Source of the DNA: Pseudomonadales bacterium
Lineage (GTDB): Bacteria; Pseudomonadota; Gammaproteobacteria; Pseudomonadales; Azotimanducaceae
DNA length: 41,597 nucleotides
Direction of reading: 5' to 3'
Assembly: GCA_028281005.1 (NCBI GenBank)
Contig: JANQKS010000009.1
Coordinates: forward strand, 1 to 41,597
In this document: positions 1-6,245 of the stretch, in pieces
Layout of the letters: every line of letters starts with the position of its first letter
Numbering within the stretch: the stretch's first letter is position 1
The notes under the pieces: model-generated
What the model was told of the DNA's origin: nothing
Seen by the model: only the letters and a program-made list of their open reading frames with translations
Database searches by the model: none
Program-made: the position numbers and the translations under genes

Positions 1-99
1 ATTGCTCGTCGCAATATCCGGATATGACTCCTCACGCTTCCTTGCCAGCCCAAAGCTGGCGAACTCTGATCCTAAGTTATAAAGTGGTTTGAGCACTAG
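1..99 (+). repeat. Left copy of a 99-bp terminal inverted repeat
   Basis: This stretch matches the reverse complement of 41497-41595 along its full 99 bp without gaps, with three mismatches (my base-by-base comparison). It is rich in dyads: ATTGC/GCAAT with a 5-nt loop at 1-15, the 12-bp palindrome ATATCCGGATAT at 14-25, and GCCAGC/GCTGGC around 47-63. Similarity stops at a CTAG tetranucleotide (96-99), after which the two flanks differ completely. The simplest reading is the end of a multicopy mobile element or dispersed repeat at which the assembly broke. No transposase is visible because the contig ends here. Confidence 0.8.
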
Positions 100-496
100 G
101 GTGCCCGCGTATCACCAAGATGCCATCAGCAATCGCAGCAGGGTGCAAATGCGGCTGGCCCAAGCCGCCGCGCAGTTGGGCAGCGCCAGAGCCTACTTCC
201 ACGAAACTTATAACGAAGCCTGGCTGACGACGGGCCGTGACCAATCTCTATCTATGGCGCAAAAAGCGCAATGTCAGTTGGCAACAACACACGCAGTAAC
301 GGCGTCCGCGCAGGCGGTAGATCTCATACATTCCTGTGTGGGTACCACCGGCATCAGGCAGGCTTATAGCTTTGAGAGGTATTTTCGAGACGTGCATGTT
401 GTGACCCAACATGCGTTTGTGTCGGAGGCACGGTTGGAAGCCGTAGGGCAGGTGATGTTTGATCAAGAGCCGGACTGTCCGTTCTTCGCGTTTTAG
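100..496 (+). pseudogene. C-terminal fragment of an acyl-CoA dehydrogenase/flavin monooxygenase-like protein
   Basis: About 130 codons are open up to the stop at 496. They resemble the C-terminal helical domain of acyl-CoA dehydrogenase-fold enzymes of the HsaA/DszC type: a G-T-T-G stretch, then ERYFRDVHVVTQHA, which matches the family's E-R-x-x-R-D-x-H-x-x-x-x-H pattern. The FAD-binding N-terminal and middle domains (some 250 residues) are missing. The reading frame enters straight from the repeat at 1-99, and the only upstream start, a TTG at 89, lies inside the repeat. I therefore read this as a gene cut by the repeat element and probably non-functional. The exact subfamily (dehydrogenase or FMNH2-dependent hydroxylase) cannot be settled from the tail alone. 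Confidence 0.65.
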
Positions 497-594
497 GGGC
501 AGTAGGCTCCAGCGCCGCTGCAGATTGCAGTTCATCGGGCGTTGGCAATTTGGCGCTACGGGCCCCAAATCAGTCATTGACTCTGCCTCCCAAA

Positions 595-628
595 GTGTAT
601 AATTTTGAGCATGCTCAAAATTATACAC
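595..628. promoter_or_regulatory. 34-bp perfect palindrome overlapping the promoter and start of the BlaI-type gene (probable operator)
   Basis: The half-site GTGTATAATTTTGAGCA is followed immediately by its exact reverse complement, centred between 611 and 612. The left arm contains a perfect TATAAT (598-603). A TTGACT lies 15 bp upstream (577-582), a slightly short spacing. Transcription would begin close to 609-611, so a dimeric repressor bound here would cover both the -10 box and the start. The next gene encodes a BlaI/MecI-type repressor, so autoregulation of the repressor-peptidase pair is the natural inference. The site is longer than the usual TACA-N2-TGTA operator of that family. 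Confidence 0.75.
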
Positions 629-1021
629 CCTGCGCAAATGCCAAAAAGCGATCTAACGCGGCGGGAACGCAACCTGATGGATGTGATCTTCGCCGACCCC
701 GGACTAAGCGTCAGTGAAATAAATGACCGCTTGGACGAGCCTGGTTCCTATGCATCGACCCGCGCTGCCTTATCCCGCCTGGTTGAAAAAAGACATCTGC
801 GGTTTGTGAAAGACGGTGCGCGCTACCTCTATGAACCGACGTCAGACCGGAAAGCTGCCGGTAATGGTGCGATACGCCACGTGATTGATACTTTTTTTGG
901 TGGGTCCTCGGTTGACGCTATCGATGCCATGTTGGCGTTTAGCAGAGAGAAGCTGACCGATGACGACTACGAGCAGTTGATGACTCTGGTGGACGAAACG
1001 CGGAAAGGTAAACGCAAATGA
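611..1021 (+). CDS. BlaI/MecI/CopY-family transcriptional repressor
   Basis: A 136-residue winged-helix protein. The N-terminal half (LTRRERNLMDVIF, SVSEINDRL, YASTRAALSRLVEK, LRFVKDGARYLYEP) follows the BlaI/MecI plan of helix-turn-helix plus a beta-wing ending in a Y-x-Y/P motif. The C-terminal half is the short helical dimerisation region, in which partner proteases cleave family members. It overlaps the next gene by 4 bp (ATGA), the normal arrangement with a BlaR1/MecR1-like sensor. The start is uncertain: ATG 611 lies in the palindrome centre and would give a nearly leaderless mRNA, while ATG 638 starts just before the conserved domain; neither has a clear Shine-Dalgarno. The target signal is unknown, and no beta-lactamase gene is nearby. 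Confidence 0.88.
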   Translation: MLKIIHPAQMPKSDLTRRERNLMDVIFADPGLSVSEINDRLDEPGSYASTRAALSRLVEKRHLRFVKDGARYLYEPTSDRKAAGNGAIRHVIDTFFGGSSVDAIDAMLAFSREKLTDDDYEQLMTLVDETRKGKRK

Positions 1022-2715
1022 CTGAGTTCGGACTTGAATACGGCCTCAAACTCACCGTGTTGTTTTGCATTCCGATTGCACTGGCGGCCGCAGGCCGTTT
1101 TGTTTCCGCTGACGCGCGTTCACGAGCCACTGTTTCAGTGTTTACCATGGCGTTGCTCTTGCCGATTGCACTTCTGACAGTGCCAGAGTTTTCTTTGAGT
1201 CCTGTTGCTATCGAGGCTACCAAGCCGCTTGCTCATTTCCCCGGATTCCATGGTGCTTTTGGACCGAGTACGCTCGCAGGGTCAGTCGCTGATGCGTCCG
1301 CTGATTTTTCGCCATGGTTGGCAAGTGCGCTGTATGTCGGATTTGTTGTGGTCACTGTGTTTCTTCTGGCGAGAGTCGCTTTCGGAGTTTTTCGCGCGTT
1401 GAACATTGGCCGACCGCTCCCGCCAATTTGCGACCCACACATCGAACAACTTGCAAGATCAGTGGCCACTCAGCTTGGTCTGGAGAGGCAAGTCGAACTG
1501 AAATTTCAGAATCTGACTGGCACACCCTTCGTTTGCGGTGTATTCCCGCCGATCGTGGCGTTGCCGTTCGACTTTGTCGAGTGGCCGGAAGCGAAACAGC
1601 GTGCAGCCCTCAGTCACGAGTTTGCGCACATATATCGCGGCGACCACACGAAATACGTATTTGTGCAATTTGCCGCCTCAATTCTGTGGTGGCACCCACT
1701 TGCTCTGTATGCTGCTTATAGATACAGAGGTGATATCGAGCAAGCGTGCGATGACATGGTCGTTAGTCAGGGTACGCAACACGCCACGTATGCAAAGTAC
1801 CTTCTCGAAGTAGCGAGACAACAAAACTCTACAACGCAAAAACTCGCTATTCATATGGCCGCAGGAAACGCGCTTCGACGCCGAGTCAGCGCTCTAATGA
1901 ATCCCGGACAAAGGAGATCTCACATGTCCAATACCCAAAAACGTATGCTCACACTCACAGCGGCTGTTGTGCTGTACGGCGTTGGCGCAGCTCAAATTAG
2001 TGCTGCTCAGCCCGATGACCGACGTTACATGCCCATATTTAAAGTCGTCCCCGAGTATCCTCCCGCTGCTGAGGCCCAGCGAATAGAAGGCTTCGTTTTA
2101 GTCGAGTTCGACGTTGATGCGCAAGGTAAGCCGGTCAACATCCATACGGTCGACCAGTCGCCCGCAGATGGCATATTTGAAGCGTCTGCTGTAGCCGCCA
2201 CTGAACGATTCCGCTATTTGCCTGAAAGACAGGCAGGATCCGATGTGACGAAACAAGGTGTACGGAATCGCCTGACTTTCAGCCTCGCTGACGAAAACGA
2301 CAGTGCTAACACTCAAATCGACTCCGTTGACGAACTCGCCCGTTCAAGCAAGCAAGCGCGGAAACAATTGACAGAGCAACTGCACGAAGACATTGCAAAT
2401 GCCGAAAAAAGTACGAACGCTGATCAGTTTGTAAGGCTTGCTAAAGTCGCCTTGGAAATAGACCCGGCAGTAGCAGAGTATCTGATTGTACGGGCCAGCC
2501 AAATCGGCACGCCTAATACTAACGAGTTGCGTATGGTCGGCGGCAGGGTTCTTCATCGCCGCGGCGCGCATCGAGATGCGATTGAGCTTTTTCGGAGCGT
2601 GACTGATGGAACGGCCGAGCAGACAGAGTTGGCGAGCCGATGGGTAACGTATCTTGAGCGCGAGATAGCGCGCACAGCCGTTGTGCATTCGACGCTCGTG
2701 GGTCTTGCTCGTTAG
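1018..2715 (+). CDS. M56-family (BlaR1/MecR1-like) membrane metallopeptidase with TonB C-terminal domain
   Basis: A 565-residue inner-membrane protein with hydrophobic segments near residues 8-26, 38-56, 100-122 and 311-331. The M56 zinc motif HEFAH is at residues 200-204, and CDDMVV some 45 residues later supplies the typical downstream acidic residue. In BlaR1/MecR1 this domain inactivates the cognate repressor; here that repressor is the overlapping upstream gene. After the last membrane segment, residues about 337-425 (PEYPPAAEAQRIEGFVLVEF onwards) look like a TonB C-terminal domain placed in the periplasm, followed by a helical, possibly TPR-like tail. There is no penicillin-binding sensor domain, so the signal is probably not a beta-lactam. 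Function in detail is inferred from the family. Confidence 0.85.
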   Translation: MTEFGLEYGLKLTVLFCIPIALAAAGRFVSADARSRATVSVFTMALLLPIALLTVPEFSLSPVAIEATKPLAHFPGFHGAFGPSTLAGSVADASADFSPWLASALYVGFVVVTVFLLARVAFGVFRALNIGRPLPPICDPHIEQLARSVATQLGLERQVELKFQNLTGTPFVCGVFPPIVALPFDFVEWPEAKQRAALSHEFAHIYRGDHTKYVFVQFAASILWWHPLALYAAYRYRGDIEQACDDMVVSQGTQHATYAKYLLEVARQQNSTTQKLAIHMAAGNALRRRVSALMNPGQRRSHMSNTQKRMLTLTAAVVLYGVGAAQISAAQPDDRRYMPIFKVVPEYPPAAEAQRIEGFVLVEFDVDAQGKPVNIHTVDQSPADGIFEASAVAATERFRYLPERQAGSDVTKQGVRNRLTFSLADENDSANTQIDSVDELARSSKQARKQLTEQLHEDIANAEKSTNADQFVRLAKVALEIDPAVAEYLIVRASQIGTPNTNELRMVGGRVLHRRGAHRDAIELFRSVTDGTAEQTELASRWVTYLEREIARTAVVHSTLVGLAR

Positions 2716-2771
2716 CAGTGGCTCGTGTTGCAACCATCCGCTAGTGTCCTGTTTGGTTAACTCGTTGAGCT

Positions 2772-3269
2772 ATGACGCGAATTCACATCACAGGAAATGC
2801 GGGGAGTGGTAAGTCGACGCTCGCAAAGCATATCGGATGCTCACTTGATCTCCCCGTTAGCGGATTGGATGAAGTCGTTTGGTCACCGGGGTGGAAAAAG
2901 ACACCCATGGATGAGCGCGAGACGCTTGAGGAGTCCTTGGTAGCGGAACCGAGCTGGGTGATAGAAGGTGTTTCTGGCATCGTCAGAAAGGCTGCTGATG
3001 TTGTCATTCTATTGGACGTGAGTAGGCCAATCTCCTACTACCGCTGTGCCAAGAGAAATTGGAGATATCTGTTCCGAAGTCGTCCAGGATTGCCACCACG
3101 CTGCCCGGAGATATTGATTGTTCCGCGCCTTGTACGTTTGATTTGGAACTTTCCGCTCAGAATCCAGCCGCAAATACTCGCTGACATGCAACGCGCACCA
3201 GCGAGATTTTTCCATGTTACTAACGACCACGATCTGGATGCGGTCCTCGCGGAACTCGGCGTTCGGTGA
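2772..3269 (+). CDS. Small P-loop NTPase, adenylate kinase/topology-modulation (FlaR)-like
   Basis: A 165-residue protein with a Walker A motif GNAGSGKS at residues 8-15, directly after the first beta strand, followed by LAKHIG and the strand-loop LPVSGLDEVVW. This is the layout of small kinase-like proteins annotated as DNA topology modulation protein FlaR or adenylate kinase-related. WVIEGV and VVILLD correspond to later strands of the P-loop fold, and YYRCAKRN to a lid-type arginine region. No substrate can be named. It lies 56 bp after the peptidase gene on the same strand, with only a weak ribosome site, so co-transcription is possible but not certain. Confidence 0.8.
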   Translation: MTRIHITGNAGSGKSTLAKHIGCSLDLPVSGLDEVVWSPGWKKTPMDERETLEESLVAEPSWVIEGVSGIVRKAADVVILLDVSRPISYYRCAKRNWRYLFRSRPGLPPRCPEILIVPRLVRLIWNFPLRIQPQILADMQRAPARFFHVTNDHDLDAVLAELGVR

Positions 3270-3303
3270 GCGTTCGTTCCTAGCCGCTCGGAGCCAAATT
3301 GGA

Positions 3304-3320
3304 GGCGACCCTAAGTCGCC
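3304..3320. terminator. Possible hairpin between converging genes
   Basis: GGCGAC and GTCGCC form a 6-bp stem with a 5-nt loop. An alternative, wider pairing of GGAGGCG (3301-3307) with CGCCTCC (3327-3333) also exists. The hairpin lies 34 bp after the NTPase stop and overlaps the stop of the small minus-strand ORF. There is no T-run, so intrinsic termination is uncertain. Confidence 0.35.
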
Positions 3321-3526
3321 GGTTCGCGCCTCCCCGAGATCAGATACAAGATGCTCAAGAACCACGCTACCAACAACACGCCGGGCGCCAAAACAGCGAC
3401 TGCACCGATTGACTCCATACTGCTGACTCGAGCCGAAAGATCCGGATGTTGCTCAACGATATGCTGAATCCTGAGCACCGTGCTTCGGACGGCAAGCGTG
3501 GGTAGCAAGAGAAAGATCGTGGACAT
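3311..3526 (-). CDS. Small putative membrane protein, 71 aa
   Basis: I do not recognise a family. The predicted product has a hydrophobic N-terminus (TIFLLLPTLAV) and a clear membrane span near residues 41-64 (IGAVAVLAPGVLLVAWFLSI), ending in a short basic tail. It begins with ATG at 3526, has no strong Shine-Dalgarno, and converges on the NTPase gene with a hairpin at the junction. It is the only open frame with protein-like composition in this 570-bp stretch, but its short length leaves real doubt. Confidence 0.4.
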   Translation of the reverse strand: MSTIFLLLPTLAVRSTVLRIQHIVEQHPDLSARVSSMESIGAVAVLAPGVLLVAWFLSILYLISGRREPAT

Positions 3527-3831
3527 CCATTGCTGCTTGCCCGGCTGCCATCTGTGCGTTTGTTAGAAAGTCATGGAATTTGTACTCTGTCATACTTCAA
3601 GCCTCCGCAGGCGTCTTTGGGTCATGGTAGCAGCGCTGATTCAGACGCCGTTCTTTGGCTGGCCGGATATGGCCCGATCTGCGCCGCTACAACTCACAGG
3701 TGGCTCTCGCAGATGGCTTTTATACCTCCCAACTGTCCAGCCTTCAGACTGCGGTAATGGACAAGTACAATTAAAATACTTAGAGCCGAGTCGAGTCCCA
3801 ACGCAGATTCGGCCTAGACGAGCAGTTTTTG
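3527..3831. other. Intergenic stretch upstream of the SDR gene
   Basis: I see no convincing gene. The open plus-strand frames (3530-3757, 3573-3845) have low-complexity, Arg/Ser-rich translations unlike real proteins. The A/T-rich part at 3764-3780 contains TACAAT (3766-3771) and TAAAAT (3772-3777), plausible -10 boxes for the following gene, but no good -35 is evident. A strong GGAGGAG ribosome site follows at 3831-3837. Confidence 0.4.
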
Positions 3832-3841
3832 GAGGAGATCG

Positions 3842-4723
3842 ATGAAGGATTTTGCTGGGAAAACAGCAGTGATCACTGGTGCTGGTTCGGGTATGGGTCG
3901 CTACCTTGCTGTGCTTCTTGCCAGGGCTGGGGCAAACGTTGCCATTTGCGACATCAACGAAGAGACCTTAAACGGCACCGCCGCCATGGTCAGGCAATAT
4001 AACGTTGCCCTGTCGACGCACATTGTCGACATGGGGGATATGGCGCGTATTGAAGAATTGCCGGGCGAAGTCTTGTCGCGACACGGTGCCGTGGATCTGG
4101 TGTTCAACAACGCGGGGGTGACCATGGGGTCGTCTTTTGCCGGGATGTCTGAGGAAGACTGGGATTGGGTTATGAACATCAATCTGAACGGTGTGGTCAA
4201 GGCCAGCCGTGTGTTTTTGCCTTTGTTAAAAGACCGCCCCGAAGCTGCAATCATCAACACTTCTTCTATCTTCGGCATGATCGCGGTAGCAGGGCAATCT
4301 GTTTACCACGCGACAAAATTTGGCGTCCGTGGCTTCACGGAAAGTCTGGCCAAAGAATTCAAAGATTCACCCGTTCAGGTTCATTGTGTGCATCCTGGGC
4401 ACATCGGCACCAACATCGTGGCGAACTCCCGATTTAATGAAGAGGACGACGCCACTTTTCTGCGCCAGGATAATGTTGACGTGGATGAAATGGCGAACAT
4501 GTTTCGGACTGGCGGTATGCACCCGTCACGTGCTGCGCAGATCATCCTGAACGGCGTTAAGCGCAAGAAAACCCGTATTTTTGTGGGTCTTGATGCAAAG
4601 CTGATGGACCTTGCTCAACGTATTACGCCAATGCACTACGAGTGGCTCTTGCCTGCCATCAATGTGCCATTGTATTTTCTGCGGAATAAAAAACCCCTAG
4701 AGGATCTTCCCAAAGAACCTTGA
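3842..4723 (+). CDS. Short-chain dehydrogenase/reductase (classical SDR)
   Basis: A 293-residue NAD(P)-dependent oxidoreductase of the Rossmann-fold SDR family. All classical motifs are visible: the cofactor-binding TGAGSGMG at residues 12-19, NNAG at 89-92, and the catalytic tetrad N114, S142, Y155, K159 (YHATK). Aspartate 37 at the end of the second beta strand (VAICDIN) favours NAD(H) over NADP(H). The C-terminus is about 40 residues longer than minimal SDRs and contains KKTRIFVGLDAKLMDLAQRI, as in gammaproteobacterial SDRs annotated as acting on lipid or steroid-like alcohols; the substrate itself cannot be read. The start is firm, with GGAGGAG 4 nt before the ATG. It stands alone, followed by a decayed region. 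Confidence 0.93.
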   Translation: MKDFAGKTAVITGAGSGMGRYLAVLLARAGANVAICDINEETLNGTAAMVRQYNVALSTHIVDMGDMARIEELPGEVLSRHGAVDLVFNNAGVTMGSSFAGMSEEDWDWVMNINLNGVVKASRVFLPLLKDRPEAAIINTSSIFGMIAVAGQSVYHATKFGVRGFTESLAKEFKDSPVQVHCVHPGHIGTNIVANSRFNEEDDATFLRQDNVDVDEMANMFRTGGMHPSRAAQIILNGVKRKKTRIFVGLDAKLMDLAQRITPMHYEWLLPAINVPLYFLRNKKPLEDLPKEP

Positions 4724-4951
4724 TTTAACATCTTGGCAGTTACAGATCTTGAGCAACTGCTCTCTCCGCTTTTCAGTCCCCCTGTGCGCCAGAGCCTGTT
4801 TTGTTCAGCCAGGTTAGGTTCGCAGACTTCTGAGCGCTGACTCGTCTGCCTATAAGTCGGCCAGCCCGCTGCTTGTCATCAGATGATATCGCCCCTCGCA
4901 CCATAGCTTGCTTCTAACACACTGCGTGAGTAGAGCTCAAATCAGTAATGT
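4724..4951. other. Intergenic stretch without a recognisable gene
   Basis: All six frames are interrupted and I find no terminator hairpin, tRNA or repeat. It separates the SDR gene from a receptor remnant and may be decayed coding DNA. Confidence 0.4.
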
Positions 4952-5477
4952 CTTGAGAAAAATCCTGATGCTGAGTTTATTGAAGATTGCCAGCCAATCG
5001 ATCCTGTCACCAACACGGTAAACCGGATCATTGCCGAGCAGATCTATGAAGGTGATGAGGACCTGTATCACCGAAGACTGGTCGATTGTTGCGTCGTATG
5101 GTTATACGGACACCGAGGACAAAGCCAACAATCCTGGCGATTCCTTGTTAAACATGTCTGAGCACACGGCGAGTTTGTTTATGACGCACAGGTTGGAAGC
5201 CATTGGTCTGCCCCACTTCATCATAGACGGGGGCGGGGGGCGGGGGCTTAGACACACAGGCGAAATGTATGTTGTTGATCCAGGAAACAGCGTCGATATG
5301 GATGACGTCACCGTATGTGACCTAAACATTACTTATCAGTACGGTCCTTGGACAGCCGTTCTCGCGGTGCAGAATCTCACCGACCAAGAGTACCGTGAAA
5401 TTGCGTTTTTCAGGTCGGCAGTTGCAACCTTCGGCGCGCCTCGTTATGCGTTTTTGAGCATTCTTTATGACTTTTGA
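4952..5477 (+). pseudogene. C-terminal remnant of a TonB-dependent outer-membrane receptor, frameshifted
   Basis: The frame 5061-5477 encodes the last barrel strands of a TonB-dependent receptor: WSIVASYGYTDTED, then NITYQYGPWTAVLAVQNLTDQEY, then FGAPRYAFLSILYDF ending in the aromatic residue typical of outer-membrane proteins. This is the ferric-siderophore receptor pattern. Upstream, a different frame (4952 to about 5085) reads EKNPDAEFIEDCQPIDPV and NRIIAEQIYEGDEDLY, resembling the preceding extracellular loop and strand of such receptors. The two halves would join by a frameshift near 5070-5085 (inference). The plug domain and most of the barrel (some 500 residues) are absent, so this is a relic and not a working transporter. 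Confidence 0.7.
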
Positions 5478-5494
5478 TCGCGACGAGAAACCGG

Positions 5495-5686
5495 ATGGAT
5501 AGCCAAGCTTTGTTTAACTGGGGTTTTTGGGATGCGTACCATACGACTGAGAATCCTCAAAAACCTGATGAGCCCGCGTACATGGCCGGTTACAACTGTG
5601 GGATGGAGCAGCGAGACGCCGTATCGTTTGATACTTCTGCGCAACGTCGAGCGTTTGCGGCGCTCGAACGAACAAAGGACACTTAA
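5495..5686 (+). CDS. Small conserved-looking hypothetical protein, 63 aa
   Basis: The product begins MDSQALFNWGFWDAYHTTEN and continues AYMAGYNCGMEQRD. Repeated G-x-x-D-A-Y and A-Y-x-A-G-Y-x-x-G motifs are characteristic of short soluble hypothetical proteins common in proteobacteria, but I cannot assign a function. I chose ATG 5495 over the TTG at 5474 because the latter overlaps the receptor stop; a weak purine stretch (GAGAAA) precedes the ATG. It follows the receptor relic by 17 bp. Confidence 0.5.
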   Translation: MDSQALFNWGFWDAYHTTENPQKPDEPAYMAGYNCGMEQRDAVSFDTSAQRRAFAALERTKDT

Positions 5687-5775
5687 TAGTCTCTGCCCGC
5701 AGTTCTTCGATTCGATGGACTGGGCTGGGTGTGGACGCGAACAAATAGAGGCTCAGGGGAGATTACTGCGTGTTA

Positions 5776-5798
5776 ACCCGCCCGCCTAGAGGCGGGTC
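5776..5798. terminator. GC-rich hairpin at the end of the DUF6491 gene
   Basis: CCCGCC (5781-5786), TAGA loop, GGCGGG (5791-5796) form a perfect short stem that includes the minus-strand stop codon. ACCCGCC (5776-5782) can alternatively pair with GGCGGGT (5792-5798). It lies between converging genes, but no U-tract follows on either strand, so termination is only possible. Confidence 0.4.
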
Positions 5799-6154
5799 AG
5801 CTCGCTACGCTGTTTTTTACTCAGCACATTGATCGTATTGATCGCACAGCGCTCACCGTCCGCTGTGATGTAGTCGAAGCCTGCGTAGATCGTATTGTTG
5901 GAAGCACTGACGCCTAGATGTGTGGCGAAAGGCAACGCATGACAACTGCGCGTCAGCGTCACCAGGTAGTTTTGTTTAGAACCCAATGACAGCACCAGGT
6001 GCTTTTCGTCCAGCGCTTCCCAGGTATTAAGGCCGCTTGTTAGATCGATTTTGTCCACGGTTGAACCCATGGGGGCTGGTGCCAGGGCACCCGCGGTTTG
6101 CGACAAAACTAAAGCCGCTGCGAAGATGAGTGCATATTTGATGCTGTTATTCAT
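5786..6154 (-). CDS. DUF6491-like periplasmic protein
   Basis: A 122-residue protein with a clear signal peptide (NNSIKYALIFAAALVLSQ, cleavage probably near ALA at residues 22-25). The mature part follows the pattern W-x-A-L-D-x-K-H-L-V, YLVTLTRSC, then GFDYI and C-A-I-N-T-I-x-V-L, which fits the DUF6491 family of small secreted proteins; the two cysteines in these motifs could form a disulfide. Function is unknown. The ATG at 6154 is preceded by a GAGG ribosome site 7 nt away. It is transcribed divergently from the M20 peptidase operon, with 91 bp between the starts. Family assignment is from pattern memory only. Confidence 0.75.
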   Translation of the reverse strand: MNNSIKYALIFAAALVLSQTAGALAPAPMGSTVDKIDLTSGLNTWEALDEKHLVLSLGSKQNYLVTLTRSCHALPFATHLGVSASNNTIYAGFDYITADGERCAINTINVLSKKQRSELTRL

Positions 6155-6245
6155 GTGGATGCCTCGCTTTTCCCTATGCTGGATGATGTCGAATCGCCGC
6201 TGAACGCAAACTGAACAGCAAAACTGCTACCATCGAGATTGTAGT

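Noticed and set aside
3573-3845. 90-codon plus-strand frame before the SDR gene
   Set aside because: Composition unlike a real protein and it overlaps the SDR ribosome-binding site; no family pattern.
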